Positions 1-8,072 of a stretch of 19,812 nucleotides of DNA are shown piece by piece (positions within the stretch are counted from its first letter, which is position 1; each line of letters begins with the position of its first letter). The stretch comes from Candidatus Dadabacteria bacterium. GTDB lineage: Bacteria > Desulfobacterota_D > UBA1144 > Nemesobacterales > JADFKM01. The stretch covers positions 1 through 19,812 of the forward strand of contig JADFKM010000038.1 of assembly GCA_022564935.1 (NCBI GenBank). The letters are read 5' to 3'. The notes beneath the pieces were generated by a model that searched no databases, had not been told where the DNA came from, and was given only the letters and a program-made list of their open reading frames with translations. The position numbers and the translations under genes are program-made.

Positions 1-1
1 G

Positions 2-749
2 CTTACATTCGACTTAACGGTCGTATTTTCGGATCAATCCACTGATGTTGTTTCATGGGCCTGGGATTTTGGAGATGGTAATACTTCTACTTCCCAAAAC
101 CCGGTATACACGTATGCAGCAGACGGAACATACAACGTGTGTTTGGTAACCACCAATCCCTGTAGTACAGATTCGATTTGTATGTTGGTAACCGTATTTG
201 ACAATACCGTTCCCTGTACGCCTACGGTTGCCTCATTTACTTCTGCCAGTGTAGGACTTGATGCAGTGTTTAATGATGGATCTTCGGATGCAACATCATG
301 GTCATGGGACTTTGGAGATGGTGGTACCGATGCTGTGATGAATCCCACACATACCTTTATGAATATTGGCACCTATCAGGTAACACTGACAATCATTTCT
401 CAGGATGGCTGTGAGGGGCAATATGTTAAAGATATACGTATCGATGCACCTGATATAGATCTCCTTATTCCAAATGCGTTTACCCCTAACCCCAATGGAT
501 CTTCGGGCGGTTATTATGACCCCACTTCCTTTGATAATGATGTGTTCTATCCCATTACAAGCTGGGTAACCGAATATCTCTTGCAGATGTACAATCGATG
601 GGGCGAGTTGATATTCGAATCAACCAACCATGCCATTGGATGGGATGGGTATTACAGAGGAAAACTTTGCCAGCAGGGTACCTATATATGGCAGATAAAA
701 CTAAAATGGACAACAGGAGAAGAATTTTTCCATCGAAGATATAAGAAAG
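2..749 (+). CDS. PKD-repeat protein with type IX secretion (type B) C-terminal sorting domain, both ends missing
   Basis: The frame is open at the left edge of the window. It contains two PKD modules: one with WAWDFGDGNTSTSQNPVYTY near bases 56-115 and one with SWSWDFGDGG followed by NPTHTF near 300-357. After these comes a gliding-motility/CHU_C-type C-terminal domain beginning IPNAFTPNPNG and continuing YNRWGELIFES and GWDGYYRG. In Bacteroidetes this domain directs secretion of large adhesins through the type IX system and anchors them at the cell surface. The family normally ends with a short strand after the HRRYKK-like segment. Here that strand is replaced by unrelated sequence: from about base 740-750 the frame runs on to a stop at 1001-1003 through a basic, low-quality tail that I regard as out-of-frame reading of other genes. 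The sequence is AT-rich and unlike the rest of the window. Domain identity is secure; whether it belongs to this genome is doubtful. Confidence 0.85.
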
Positions 750-752
750 GTA
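735..752. other. Probable chimeric join between a Bacteroidetes segment and the host contig
   Basis: Up to about base 749 frame 2 encodes a type IX sorting domain. From about base 738 frame 3 encodes a different, well-formed protein tail (DIRKVNELISEGDRMLKSSY) that ends at 855-857. The two coding signals overlap by only about a dozen bases, as expected for an end-to-end join at chance microhomology. No insertion-sequence end, tRNA or repeat is visible at the point. Composition also changes here. Confidence 0.7.
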
Positions 753-857
753 AACGAGTTGATAAGCGAGGGCGACAGGATGCTCAAGTCTTCCTATGTC
801 CCGGTCGAGAATGTAATGACAAAGCTCGTTCTGGAGCTGTGCGACGGCGCAAACTGA
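738..857 (+). CDS. holA: Probable DNA polymerase III delta subunit, C-terminal fragment
   Basis: The frame encodes about 39 residues and ends LVLELCDGAN. The pattern of an acidic residue pair, D-R-x-L-K-S and then a hydrophobic L-V-L-E-L-C helix resembles the last helices of HolA (delta), which loads the sliding clamp within the clamp-loader complex. Members often read ADxxLKSSR...LERLVLxLC at this place. The adjacent gene, rpsT, is a frequent holA neighbour and lies convergent, which supports the call. The rest of the gene is missing because the upstream sequence is replaced at 735-752. With only 39 residues this is a pattern-based identification. The alternative is the tail of another AAA+-associated helical protein. 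Confidence 0.55.
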   Translation, partial: DIRKVNELISEGDRMLKSSYVPVENVMTKLVLELCDGAN

Positions 858-935
858 GTAGAGGGATAGGAAGTTCTACAGGTTTGCGGTTAAAGGGAAG
901 TACGGAGGGGTTGAAAGCTCCGGAGGATGCATGGG

Positions 936-1205
936 TTAGGCTTGGAGTTTATGCACCATTATTGAGAGTCTCGACACGCGCCTGGACGCGGTTCTTTTTT
1001 TAATTACACCCTTTGTTGCGGCTTTGTCTAACGTCCTGACGACGTCCCTGAGAGCAGTGGAAGCGCCCTCGGTGTCGTTACTTTCAATGAGAGCGTGGAA
1101 TTTCTTGATTATCGTTCTGAGGGACGAGCGCACATGCTGGTTCCTAGCCCTTCTCTTGAGGCTCTGACGGTGTTTCTTTACAGCGGATTTTATCCTGTTT
1201 GCCAT
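936..1205 (-). CDS. rpsT: 30S ribosomal protein S20
   Basis: The protein has 89 residues, the usual S20 length, and starts MANRIKSAVKKHRQS with the expected basic N-terminal helix that binds 16S rRNA in the small subunit. The middle has the RNQHVRSSLRTIIKKF segment and the end has the conserved K-G-V-I-K-K-x-T-A-S-R-R-x-S-R-L pattern. The frame is open 21 codons further upstream, but those residues have no S20 character, so the start at 1205 is chosen. An AGGA lies directly against this start, which is tighter than ideal spacing. The gene is convergent with the holA fragment and divergent from the aldolase gene. Confidence 0.95.
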   Translation of the reverse strand: MANRIKSAVKKHRQSLKRRARNQHVRSSLRTIIKKFHALIESNDTEGASTALRDVVRTLDKAATKGVIKKRTASRRVSRLSIMVHKLQA

Positions 1206-1235
1206 TCCTAACTTCATGTGTTTCAAAAAGTGGAC

Positions 1236-1268
1236 GTTATATTTTGCACACCCCGGCGGATTTGTCAA
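1236..1268 (-). promoter_or_regulatory. Weak candidate promoter for rpsT
   Basis: On the minus strand a perfect TTGACA (1268-1263) is followed by TATAAC (1241-1236). The spacer of 21 bases is longer than the 16-18 preferred by sigma-70 enzymes, so another -10 may be used. It would give a leader of roughly 24 bases before rpsT. Confidence 0.3.
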
Positions 1269-1299
1269 TTGTCCGCGACGACATACTCAAATATTGTGT

Positions 1300-1328
1300 T
1301 CACTCGCCTCGGCAATCTATGGTATAGT
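1300..1328 (+). promoter_or_regulatory. Candidate promoter for the aldolase gene
   Basis: TTCACT (1300-1305) and TATAGT (1323-1328) are separated by 17 bases. Transcription would begin near 1335, leaving a short leader containing GAGG about 8 bases before the ATG at 1358. Confidence 0.4.
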
Positions 1329-1357
1329 AAGGACTTATAGCTACTGAGGATTGGGAA

Positions 1358-2011
1358 ATGAAATTTTTTCTGGATACCGCTAACATGGATGAAATCATAG
1401 ACGCCGCCAGCAGTGGGGTGCTCGACGGCGTAACCACAAACCCGACACTTGTCGCAAGAGAAGGACAGCAGGGCGCTTTCAAAGACCGTATCTTTGAAAT
1501 TTGTGAGTTGGTTAAAGGCCCGGTGAGTGCGGAGGTGCTATCCGCCGATGTGGAGAGGATGATCGAAGAGGGCAGGGAGCTTGCAGCGATCCATACCAAC
1601 GTCGTGGTTAAGCTGCCGCTAACCGAGGATGGTATACGGGCCACGAAGACGGTGTCCGATGAAGGCATCAATGTGAATGTAACCCTGGTTTTCTCTCCCG
1701 CACAGGCCCTTCTAGCTGCCAAAGCCGGGGCCGCATACGTCAGTCCGTTCGTGGGCAGGCTGGATGACGTCTCAAATAGCGGCATGGATGTTGTCAGGGA
1801 GATTCTCGAGATATACCGGAACAACGACTATAAGACGCAGGTGCTGGTGGCGAGCATTCGCCACCCCATGCACGTGGTAGAAGCCGCTAAGATGGGAGCA
1901 CATGTGGCAACCATTCCGCATAAAGTGTTCAAACAGCTCTTCAAGCACCCCCTTACCGATGTGGGCATTGAGCGTTTTCTCGCCGATTGGGGAGGGAGAG
2001 GTAAGAAGTAG
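1358..2011 (+). CDS. fsa: Fructose-6-phosphate aldolase / transaldolase-like protein (TalC/FSA family)
   Basis: This 217-residue protein has the length of the short, single-domain transaldolase subfamily. It begins [13 protein letters not shown] and has the family signature [12 protein letters not shown] at residues 24-35. The Schiff-base lysine is Lys85 in [11 protein letters not shown], the same number as in the E. coli FSA enzyme. Later motifs are [19 protein letters not shown] and SPFVGRLDD. The fold is a cytosolic TIM barrel, usually a decamer. It either cleaves fructose-6-phosphate to dihydroxyacetone and glyceraldehyde-3-phosphate or acts as transaldolase in the pentose phosphate pathway; sequence by eye does not separate these two activities. 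The ATG has a GAGG upstream. It stands alone and is divergent from rpsT. Confidence 0.93.
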   Translation: MKFFLDTANMDEIIDAASSGVLDGVTTNPTLVAREGQQGAFKDRIFEICELVKGPVSAEVLSADVERMIEEGRELAAIHTNVVVKLPLTEDGIRATKTVSDEGINVNVTLVFSPAQALLAAKAGAAYVSPFVGRLDDVSNSGMDVVREILEIYRNNDYKTQVLVASIRHPMHVVEAAKMGAHVATIPHKVFKQLFKHPLTDVGIERFLADWGGRGKK

Positions 2012-2247
2012 TGAGTAGTCTCGGGGCTGTATATAGTTGGAATTCTGTGAAGATTGGTCAGTTTCAAATGAACCGCGTGACGCTTGGTGTGATAGTAGCG
2101 TCTGTTCCGGGAATGCTTTTTTTGAGTTAAGGGATAAAGAGCTGCGAATCTAAAACTGAATGGATAGCTGAAATATTCATGACCACGCCGCTTCTTGATG
2201 TTTATTAAAAAGGGTGACGGCAGGTACTCTTAAATAAGGCCTTTGAC

Positions 2248-2532
2248 ATGGACAAAGAAACGGCGGTTAATAGAGAGAAGGTCAAAAACTTCTTGAGCCG
2301 GCGCTATGCGAGCTTTCCGGGAATGCCGATACCAGGGGAGTTATTAAACGAGGCGATGAGCTACATTCCCGAGAGGCTTGCCGGGAAGTTCAGCGTCCTG
2401 TACGTCCAGAGCCCGGCGGACTGGGAGCGTGTGTCTGGCGATATCGGCACCGCTATAGAGGAGTGGAACGCAGGCAAGCGCAGCGAGGGTAAGCTGCGCT
2501 TCGTTAAGGTGATTCTCGATACCTGTATTTAG
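2248..2532 (+). CDS. Small protein of unknown function
   Basis: This 94-residue protein has no family I recognise. It starts MDKETAVNREKVKNFLSRRY, is hydrophilic, and has a proline-rich turn (FPGMPIPGELL, about residues 23-33) between predicted helices. It ends in a hydrophobic strand-like stretch, KVILDTCI. There is no signal peptide or membrane segment, and the single cysteine is second from the end. Codon use has the GC-rich third positions typical of the neighbouring host genes, which argues for a real gene. An AAGG lies about 8 bases before the ATG. It follows the aldolase gene in the same direction after about 236 bases in which I see no other feature. Confidence 0.55.
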   Translation: MDKETAVNREKVKNFLSRRYASFPGMPIPGELLNEAMSYIPERLAGKFSVLYVQSPADWERVSGDIGTAIEEWNAGKRSEGKLRFVKVILDTCI

Positions 2533-2628
2533 CGCTTTGCGGCGTTCGCTGTATCAGAAGATTATTTCTAAGCATGGAATGGCTCGACTAGTCCGATACT
2601 GGGCATGAGCTGGGCTTGAAGTTACGTT

Positions 2629-3339
2629 TTAACTCATGGGAACCTCTATTATTAGAACATCCGATTTTTTAGTCGTTGTAAGATTAATAAGTTCCGAATC
2701 GGTTATTGCAGCGGCGTCTCCGTCTTCGAGTTCATACCCGTCTATGGTAATTCCGCCTTTAATAGTGAAAACGTAAACTCCTAGTTTGGATTCACCGGTC
2801 TTGTGAGAGACCGAAATTCCCTCGTCCAGACTCCCTACGAAAAAGCCGGCATCCTGGTGAATGTAAATGGTCTCATCACTCTTTATGCCTGATACAACTG
2901 GGAGTAAAGCGTTTTTCCTCATCTCGGCTGGAAATGACTTTTGCTCATGTCTAGGCTCGATATCTTTTTCTTTAGTGTGAACCCAAATTTGAAGAAAATG
3001 CACAATGTCGGAGTTTGAAGCGTTGTGCTCGGAATGCTCGACACCGCGCCCTGCCGACATGGCTTGTACATCTCCGGCGGGAATTATTCCACTGTTGCCC
3101 ATGCTGTCTTTATGCTCCAAGGCGCCCTCGAGCACGATGGAGACAATTTCCATGTTTTTGTGATGGTGTATTCCGAAACCGCGTCCGGGCTCCACTATGT
3201 CCTCATTCAGGACACGAAGCAAGCCAAAGCCCTCTCGATTGGGGTTGTAGTGGTTGGCAAAACTAAAACTGTGCCTGCTATGCAGCCATCCGTGTTCGGA
3301 AATTCCTCTCTCGGATGAAGGGTGGATTTCAATTATCAT
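2629..3339 (-). CDS. Pirin family protein (possible quercetinase-like cupin)
   Basis: The protein has 236 residues and the bicupin pirin layout. It begins with the family motif GWLHSRHSFSFANHYNP (residues 17-33). The N-terminal cupin supplies metal ligands His58 and His60 (in GFGIHHHKNMEIVS) and His102 and Glu104 (in GRGVEHSEHN), matching the four ligands of characterised pirins, so an iron or similar metal site is expected. The second cupin is shorter and less conserved, with GVYVFTIKGGITIDGYELEDG, as in YhhW-type members. Pirins of this type include quercetin 2,3-dioxygenases, but most have no known physiological substrate. It is cytosolic. It lies 92 bases downstream of the asparagine-synthetase-like gene on the same strand and may share its transcript. 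Confidence 0.92.
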   Translation of the reverse strand: MIIEIHPSSERGISEHGWLHSRHSFSFANHYNPNREGFGLLRVLNEDIVEPGRGFGIHHHKNMEIVSIVLEGALEHKDSMGNSGIIPAGDVQAMSAGRGVEHSEHNASNSDIVHFLQIWVHTKEKDIEPRHEQKSFPAEMRKNALLPVVSGIKSDETIYIHQDAGFFVGSLDEGISVSHKTGESKLGVYVFTIKGGITIDGYELEDGDAAAITDSELINLTTTKKSDVLIIEVPMS

Positions 3340-3431
3340 ATTACATTCATGCCCATTAATTTATGCTGAGTTTTACATAAAAGACCGTGTTAAGTACCGT
3401 GCGGCTGCGACTATGAAGATGTTCCTTGTGG

Positions 3432-5172
3432 TCAAGTATCCCCGCTTAAGACGTTTTGTTCCCAAATCTTGAATACAAGCAGGCAGAATATTCTCCTGCC
3501 TTCATCGGAAACGGCGCTTTTATTCCTTTTAAGAAGCTTCTCAATATAGTCCCTGTTGAAAAAACCCTCATCCCCGCTCAAAAGGATGTCCCGTGCGTAG
3601 TCACTCCAGTTGTGTTTTAGCCACCTGGAAAACGGGGGGTTAAAACCCCTTTTTCTCTCAAGGGGGAGCTCGGGGGGCAGGAACTTTTTCGCCAGCTTTT
3701 TCAGCAGGTATTTTGTGGTGCCCTGCTTTAGCTTCAAATCGCCCGGAACCTTGCCGAAGGCGAACTCCACCATCCTGGAGTCTAAGAAAGGCGTTCGGAC
3801 TTCGTATGAGAGATGGCTGCTTATTCTGTCCAGTTTATACAGAATGTCGTCGGGGTCGGATTTGAAGTTAAGATAACCCATCTTGCCGGTGAGTGTGCCG
3901 TCGTAGGATCCCATTATGGAGGCTCCCAGTCTTTCGGGCTCGTGAAACCGGTCCCCAAGCTCCTCAAGCACCCAGCCCTGAAGCAATTTCTCTCTAAGGG
4001 GAGCGCTGTAAACCATCATCCTTCTTAAGAAGAACTCCTCGGGGGTTAGGTTGTCGAGAAAGATCCTCCACTTGACTTCCTGCGATATAAATGCGGCAAG
4101 CGCTCCTGAAAGCCAGCTCAGCGGAGGGGGTATATATTTTTTGAAATCTCTGTATTTTATCGATAGACGGTGGCTTCTAAACCCGATGAAAAGACCGTCT
4201 GCCCCTTCTCCCGATATGATGCTGTCGCAGTGGGAGCTTGCGAGTTTCCCCGCAAAGTACGAGGGGAAAATGGATGGGTCGGCAAGAGGCTCGTCAAATA
4301 GGGAGACGGCTTTCACCAGGGAGTCGAAATCGGGCTCGACCACAAATTCCTCGGAGTCCGTTCCGAAGTGCCGCGAGACGATTCTCGAAAACGGTATTTC
4401 GCTGAACTTATCGTCCTTGAAGCCAATAGTAAAGGTTTTTACTCGCTTCGAAGAGAGTTTGCTCATTACGGCCACGATGAGGCTAGAGTCGAGTCCGCCG
4501 CTGAGCAGGGCGCCCGTGTTTTGGTCCCCGTTCATACGCAGCCTTACTGAGTCAAGGAGTATCTCTTCGAGTTCGTCAAGGAGGGCGCTTTCGCTCATAC
4601 CGCTCGACTCGACAGTGGGCGGCTCCCAGTATCGTGTCATCTCGGTCTCTCCTGAGCCGAGGGTGAACCGTAAGGCGCAGCCGGCCGGAATCTTCCTTAT
4701 ATCCTTGAAAATACAGAGGTCTTCGGGGATGTATCGGTAGGTGAGATAACAGTTTAAGGCGCTTAGATCGATATCCCTTGAGATCCCTGGGGTTTTAAGG
4801 ATTGGGGAGATCTTAGATGAGAATACTATCTTTCCGTTCCGGGTAGCATAGTAAATGGGTTTTCTACCTACGTGGTCCCTTGCTATATATAAGGTATCTT
4901 TGCTCCTGTCATGAAAGCATATCGAAAACGCACCGTTTAACTTCTTGATGCAGCTCTCTCCCCAGGCTTTGTATGCTTTTGGCAATTAGCTGCGAGGGGG
5001 TTGTGGTGGTATCGAATCCGAACCCGGCGGCTTCTAAGTCTCTGCGCAGCTCGGCAGTATTGTATATCTCTCCGTCGAGCAAAGTCCCTAAGCCGGATTC
5101 GTCGTAGGAAATGGGTTTCCCTGAGATGTTACGGGTATCCTTGCCCAATGTGGAGCCGAAGAACACATTCAT
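3432..5172 (-). pseudogene. Asparagine-synthetase-like gene, frameshifted and lacking the glutaminase active site
   Basis: Two overlapping frames make one AsnB-type protein. The first (5172 down) starts MNVFFGSTLGKD and has LLDGEIYNTAELRRDLEAAG. The second continues with KAYKAWGESCIKKLNGAFS, the ATP pyrophosphatase loop LLSGGLDSSLIVAV and C-terminal SSHLSYEVRTPFLDSRMVEF. They join if one A is removed from the minus-strand run AAAA (plus 4977-4980), restoring an A-K-A-Y-K-A-W reading. The glutaminase half is also defective. AsnB needs Cys2 and an NGEIYN segment near residue 74; here residue 2 is Asn, DGEIYN falls near residue 33, and about 40 residues including the RGPD region are absent. The synthetase domain looks complete. 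An ammonia-dependent or repurposed ligase in sugar modification is possible if the frameshift is a sequencing error; otherwise it is a pseudogene. It is divergent from the flippase gene at the head of the polysaccharide locus. Confidence 0.85.
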
Positions 5173-5180
5173 GGCACAAG

Positions 5181-5186
5181 ATTATA
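5181..5186 (-). promoter_or_regulatory. -10 element directly ahead of the asnB-like start
   Basis: On the minus strand a perfect TATAAT lies 8 bases before the ATG at 5172. No Shine-Dalgarno intervenes and an in-frame TAA stops the frame just upstream. This supports 5172 as the true, shortened start and suggests a leaderless transcript. No good -35 is seen. Confidence 0.45.
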
Positions 5187-5360
5187 AATGAAAAAACTGC
5201 CTTGCTCGAATCTCCGAATGCCGGGCTTTTTAGTGGGTTGGCGCGTCAAAAATAAAAGCGATATCGCCCTTATCCCACCGGTGCCCCTTATTCCTCATAC
5301 ACAGCTGGAGCCCGGTACGGGTTGTCTTGATCTACAACAAGCTCCGAAATTCATGTAATC

Positions 5361-5366
5361 TACAAT
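5361..5366 (+). promoter_or_regulatory. -10 element ahead of the flippase gene
   Basis: TACAAT lies 9 bases before the ATG at 5376, with no Shine-Dalgarno between them. Transcription would start within about 3 bases of the start codon. No clear -35 is visible. Confidence 0.35.
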
Positions 5367-5375
5367 GTCCCTAGA

Positions 5376-6710
5376 ATGAGCGAATCTCCCAATATAACAT
5401 CCCGCCTTTTTCGTAACGCGTCGTGGCTATTCGCCGGAAAAACCTTCGCCAGCGTTTGTTTTTCAGTTCAGACCATTTTGCTTGCCAGGGTGCTTGGGGT
5501 TGCAGATTACGGTCTGATGACCCTGGTGATTGCATATGTGAGCATAGTCGGCAATTTGTTTGACTGGAAGATGTGGGAGACCGCAACAAAATACATAGGC
5601 ACGTTCTGGACAAGCGGCGAGAAGGACAAGGCAGCTTCGATGATAAAGCTGTCATACCTGCTTGACATATCTAGCGGTATCGTCGGGTTTTGCGTGGTTG
5701 TGCTGACATCGGAATTAGCAGTGACTTATATATTAAAATCCCCAGGAATCCAGAATCTGGTGTGGATATATTCCCTCAGCCTGTTGATATTAATGGTAAA
5801 CAACACGTCTGATGCCGTTCTCAGGGTGTTTGAAAGGTTCAAAGTCCTTGCGTTTATAGCCTCATTTACCAATATCTTCAGCCTGGCGCTCATAGCGGTA
5901 GTGCTGCAAATGGATTTGGGCATTGAATGGGTGCTGCTCTCGATGGTCGCTTCATTTTTTGGCGGTTTCGTTATAAGGATATGGTTTGTGGGTGCGACGC
6001 TCAGCCGGAACGGTCTCGGCAAGTGGTGGCTTGCCAGGCTGGGTTTAATTAAAGGGCAATGGAAGGAGATTGGATGGTTCACGGTCAACACCAGTTTTGC
6101 GGGCTCGCTGAAGCTTGCCAACGACAACAACCTGGGCCCCCTTGTGCTGGGGTTTTTCTCGGGGAAAGAGGCGGTGGCGTTCTACAAGATTGCAAGGTCG
6201 GTAACTAGGCTGATGACGAGGATAATTCAGCCCGTGTATGAGGTGATATACCCGGAGCTGGTTAAAATGTCTGCTGACAATGCCCTCCGAGATTTTAAGA
6301 AGCTCATAAGGGAATCTACTAAACATATGAGCTACGTTCTCGTCCCCATTGCCGCTGTATTGATAATATTCCCCGAAGTCGTGGTGAGTCTTGTGTTCGG
6401 AAGGGACTATTTGCCCGCGGCGGCGGCACTGAGGATAGTCGCCGTGGCGGTGTTTATTACTCAGATTACGTTCTGGATCGTCCCTGGGCTTCTTGCCTTT
6501 GGCAAGCCCGGATTGAGGACATATTCCACCTTAACGTCGACTATTGTATACGTGCTTCTCCTTTTAATCCTTGTGCCTGAGCATTCCTTCATCGGAGCGT
6601 CGTGGGCGTATTTGGGGTTTGCTGTAGCCGGCGCTTTGGTTTCGTTTGTTAGCTTGGCAGCATCGTACACCGAAAGGAAGAAGCGCAGTGGGATGGAGAT
6701 TGCCGAATGA
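5376..6710 (+). CDS. Polysaccharide flippase, Wzx / MOP exporter superfamily
   Basis: This 444-residue integral membrane protein has about twelve hydrophobic segments, the usual number and length for Wzx-type flippases. It opens with the family pattern LFRNASWLFAGKTFASVCF followed by LLARVLGVADYGLMTL, and has the VFGRDYLPAAAALRI stretch late in the protein that is typical of the group. Such proteins flip lipid-linked sugar repeat units across the inner membrane before polymerisation of O-antigen, capsule or exopolysaccharide. Downstream sugar genes (FkbM methyltransferase, glycosyltransferase remnants, galE) agree with that role. The carried glycan cannot be inferred. The start is chosen by family alignment and a nearby -10. 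The last bases overlap an ATGA that opens a 10-codon reading frame ending in TAG, possibly the stump of a lost next gene. Confidence 0.9.
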   Translation: MSESPNITSRLFRNASWLFAGKTFASVCFSVQTILLARVLGVADYGLMTLVIAYVSIVGNLFDWKMWETATKYIGTFWTSGEKDKAASMIKLSYLLDISSGIVGFCVVVLTSELAVTYILKSPGIQNLVWIYSLSLLILMVNNTSDAVLRVFERFKVLAFIASFTNIFSLALIAVVLQMDLGIEWVLLSMVASFFGGFVIRIWFVGATLSRNGLGKWWLARLGLIKGQWKEIGWFTVNTSFAGSLKLANDNNLGPLVLGFFSGKEAVAFYKIARSVTRLMTRIIQPVYEVIYPELVKMSADNALRDFKKLIRESTKHMSYVLVPIAAVLIIFPEVVVSLVFGRDYLPAAAALRIVAVAVFITQITFWIVPGLLAFGKPGLRTYSTLTSTIVYVLLLLILVPEHSFIGASWAYLGFAVAGALVSFVSLAASYTERKKRSGMEIAE

Positions 6711-7244
6711 ACACCGAAGTATCGAAATCGCGGGGTTAGGAGAGCCGGTGATATATTACGGTAGCGTAATTGTCCTTAAGAGTCTTAAGGGGATATAAAA
6801 AACGAAGTTTCGTGGCGGGTAAAGGGCTTGACCTTCCCCCTGTTTTTATACCACGGCAAGTGAGAGTTCCACTGAGCCTGAGCCTCACCCAAAAGCTGTA
6901 CCGCGAAAATTAGATATGCATGCAATATCTTTTATAAACTGTGTAAAGGAAATCATAACCAGGAATTAATATTGTCCATTGATATGATTAAGCGCTCTGT
7001 AGCCACTGAAGTGGATATTGGCGATGTTGAATTGATTTAGAATCAGTGTTCGTAGAGAGTGTGCATTTATGGATTTTTATAGTAGCTTTATGTAAGTGAG
7101 GTAGCGGAGCTGTATGTGGGCTATCAATGCTGCTTCATATTCTATAATGATTACTGAAGGTTATGTCGCTCTCCGACTTTTATGTACAACTCAAAGATTT
7201 TGAATCTGAAGCGAAGATTTAAAATGTTTCCCTTGTTGGGCTTA
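6711..7244. other. Non-coding or degenerate stretch in the polysaccharide locus
   Basis: About 530 bases hold no convincing gene. An ATG overlapping the flippase stop (6707) reads only MNTEVSKSRG before a stop. Two adjacent hairpins follow (6755-6790). The second half is AT-rich with only very short frames. Given the broken glycosyltransferases nearby, this is probably scar sequence from gene loss or replacement. Confidence 0.5.
6755..6790. repeat. Two adjacent short hairpins after the flippase gene
   Basis: ATTACG-GTAG-CGTAAT (6755-6770) and CCTTAAG-AGT-CTTAAGG (6774-6790) are perfect inverted repeats three bases apart. They lie 45 bases beyond the flippase stop and could weaken or end transcription. 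Neither has the GC-rich stem and T-run of a classical terminator. Confidence 0.45.
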
Positions 7245-8072
7245 TTAATACTCTCGTGTTTTGAGCGAAGAGCTGATTAAGATAATGTTCTCGCCTTTTC
7301 TGAATTCATCAAAGCCGTATTTTCCAGTAGCGCTGTAAAATGCTTCGCTGCAGCCGGGTTTAAATCGGTCGTGCAGCTCAATAATAATTACCCCTACTTT
7401 TGGAAGCCACTCTTCGTAATTGTTTGTAAAGACTTCTTTTTCTGCACCCTCAATGTCGAGCTTTAATATGTCGATTCGATCATATTGGGGTTTCTTTAAA
7501 ACATCTGTCAGGGTAATGGCTTTTATTGTATCTGAGTTGAAACTCTGAGTTTCTTCGACTCTAAAGCCCCATTTTTTGTATTCTTCAAACTCAATGATTT
7601 TCAAATTGCCGTTTTTGTTCCATAAAGCAGCTTTAATTAAACGTATGTTCGTGTAATGTCTCGTGTTCACCTCTAGCAAAGAGAAGTTCGATTCCTCGGG
7701 CTCAATGGCAATGATTTGCGCGCCGGGGTACCTGTTGGCGAAGAAAACGGAAGCGCAACCGATATTTGCCCCACCGTCCACAATCAGTTTAGGTTCGATG
7801 TTGACCGGCAGCTTATATTCTTCGTCGATAAATATCTTGTTCAGCGTCGGGAAATCGGAAGTGCTGATTCGGACATGAATGGGTCTAGAGATCTCCGGCA
7901 AATATATTTCATCCGGGCCCCCTCCTTTAAGGAGTTTAAAAATTAATTTGGCAGTTTTTGTGTACCCGAATTTATGCCCGAATCTAAAGAAATATTTAAC
8001 GGTTTTGATTCTTCTGTAAAGGAGGTAGAGTGGGGTTCTCTTTAGCGATTTTTTTAATGCAGGGAAGCTCAT
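7245..8072 (-). CDS. FkbM family methyltransferase
   Basis: This 275-residue protein contains the S-adenosylmethionine-binding motif VDGGANIGCASVFFA at residues 98-112, an acidic end to the second strand (IAIEPEESNF), and the FkbM hallmark ILKLDIEGAEKEVF at about 202-215. It ends with the usual IIELHDRFKPG region. The first 50 or so residues are basic and probably helical (RTPLYLLYRRIKTVKYFFRF), a common lead-in for members in polysaccharide clusters, where they O-methylate sugars or glycan ends. It is cytosolic or membrane-associated. The gene is on the opposite strand to its neighbours and distinctly AT-rich, including its flanks, which suggests separate acquisition. The acceptor is unknown. 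Confidence 0.9.
   Translation of the reverse strand: MSFPALKKSLKRTPLYLLYRRIKTVKYFFRFGHKFGYTKTAKLIFKLLKGGGPDEIYLPEISRPIHVRISTSDFPTLNKIFIDEEYKLPVNIEPKLIVDGGANIGCASVFFANRYPGAQIIAIEPEESNFSLLEVNTRHYTNIRLIKAALWNKNGNLKIIEFEEYKKWGFRVEETQSFNSDTIKAITLTDVLKKPQYDRIDILKLDIEGAEKEVFTNNYEEWLPKVGVIIIELHDRFKPGCSEAFYSATGKYGFDEFRKGENIILISSSLKTREY

Noticed and set aside
750-1003. Long basic tail continuing the Bacteroidetes protein frame
   Set aside because: It is out-of-frame reading of the holA tail and antisense of rpsT after the join; no sorting-domain ending remains.
4051-4740. Long plus-strand frame opposite the asnB-like gene
   Set aside because: Shadow frame; the minus strand carries clear synthetase motifs throughout.
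4951-4985. Programmed ribosomal frameshift in the asnB-like gene
   Set aside because: The site is only a four-base A run without a recognisable heptamer slippery sequence or downstream pseudoknot, and the family does not use frameshifting.
6820-6860. Promoter-like TTGACC with downstream TATACC
   Set aside because: The spacing is too short for sigma-70 and no gene follows.
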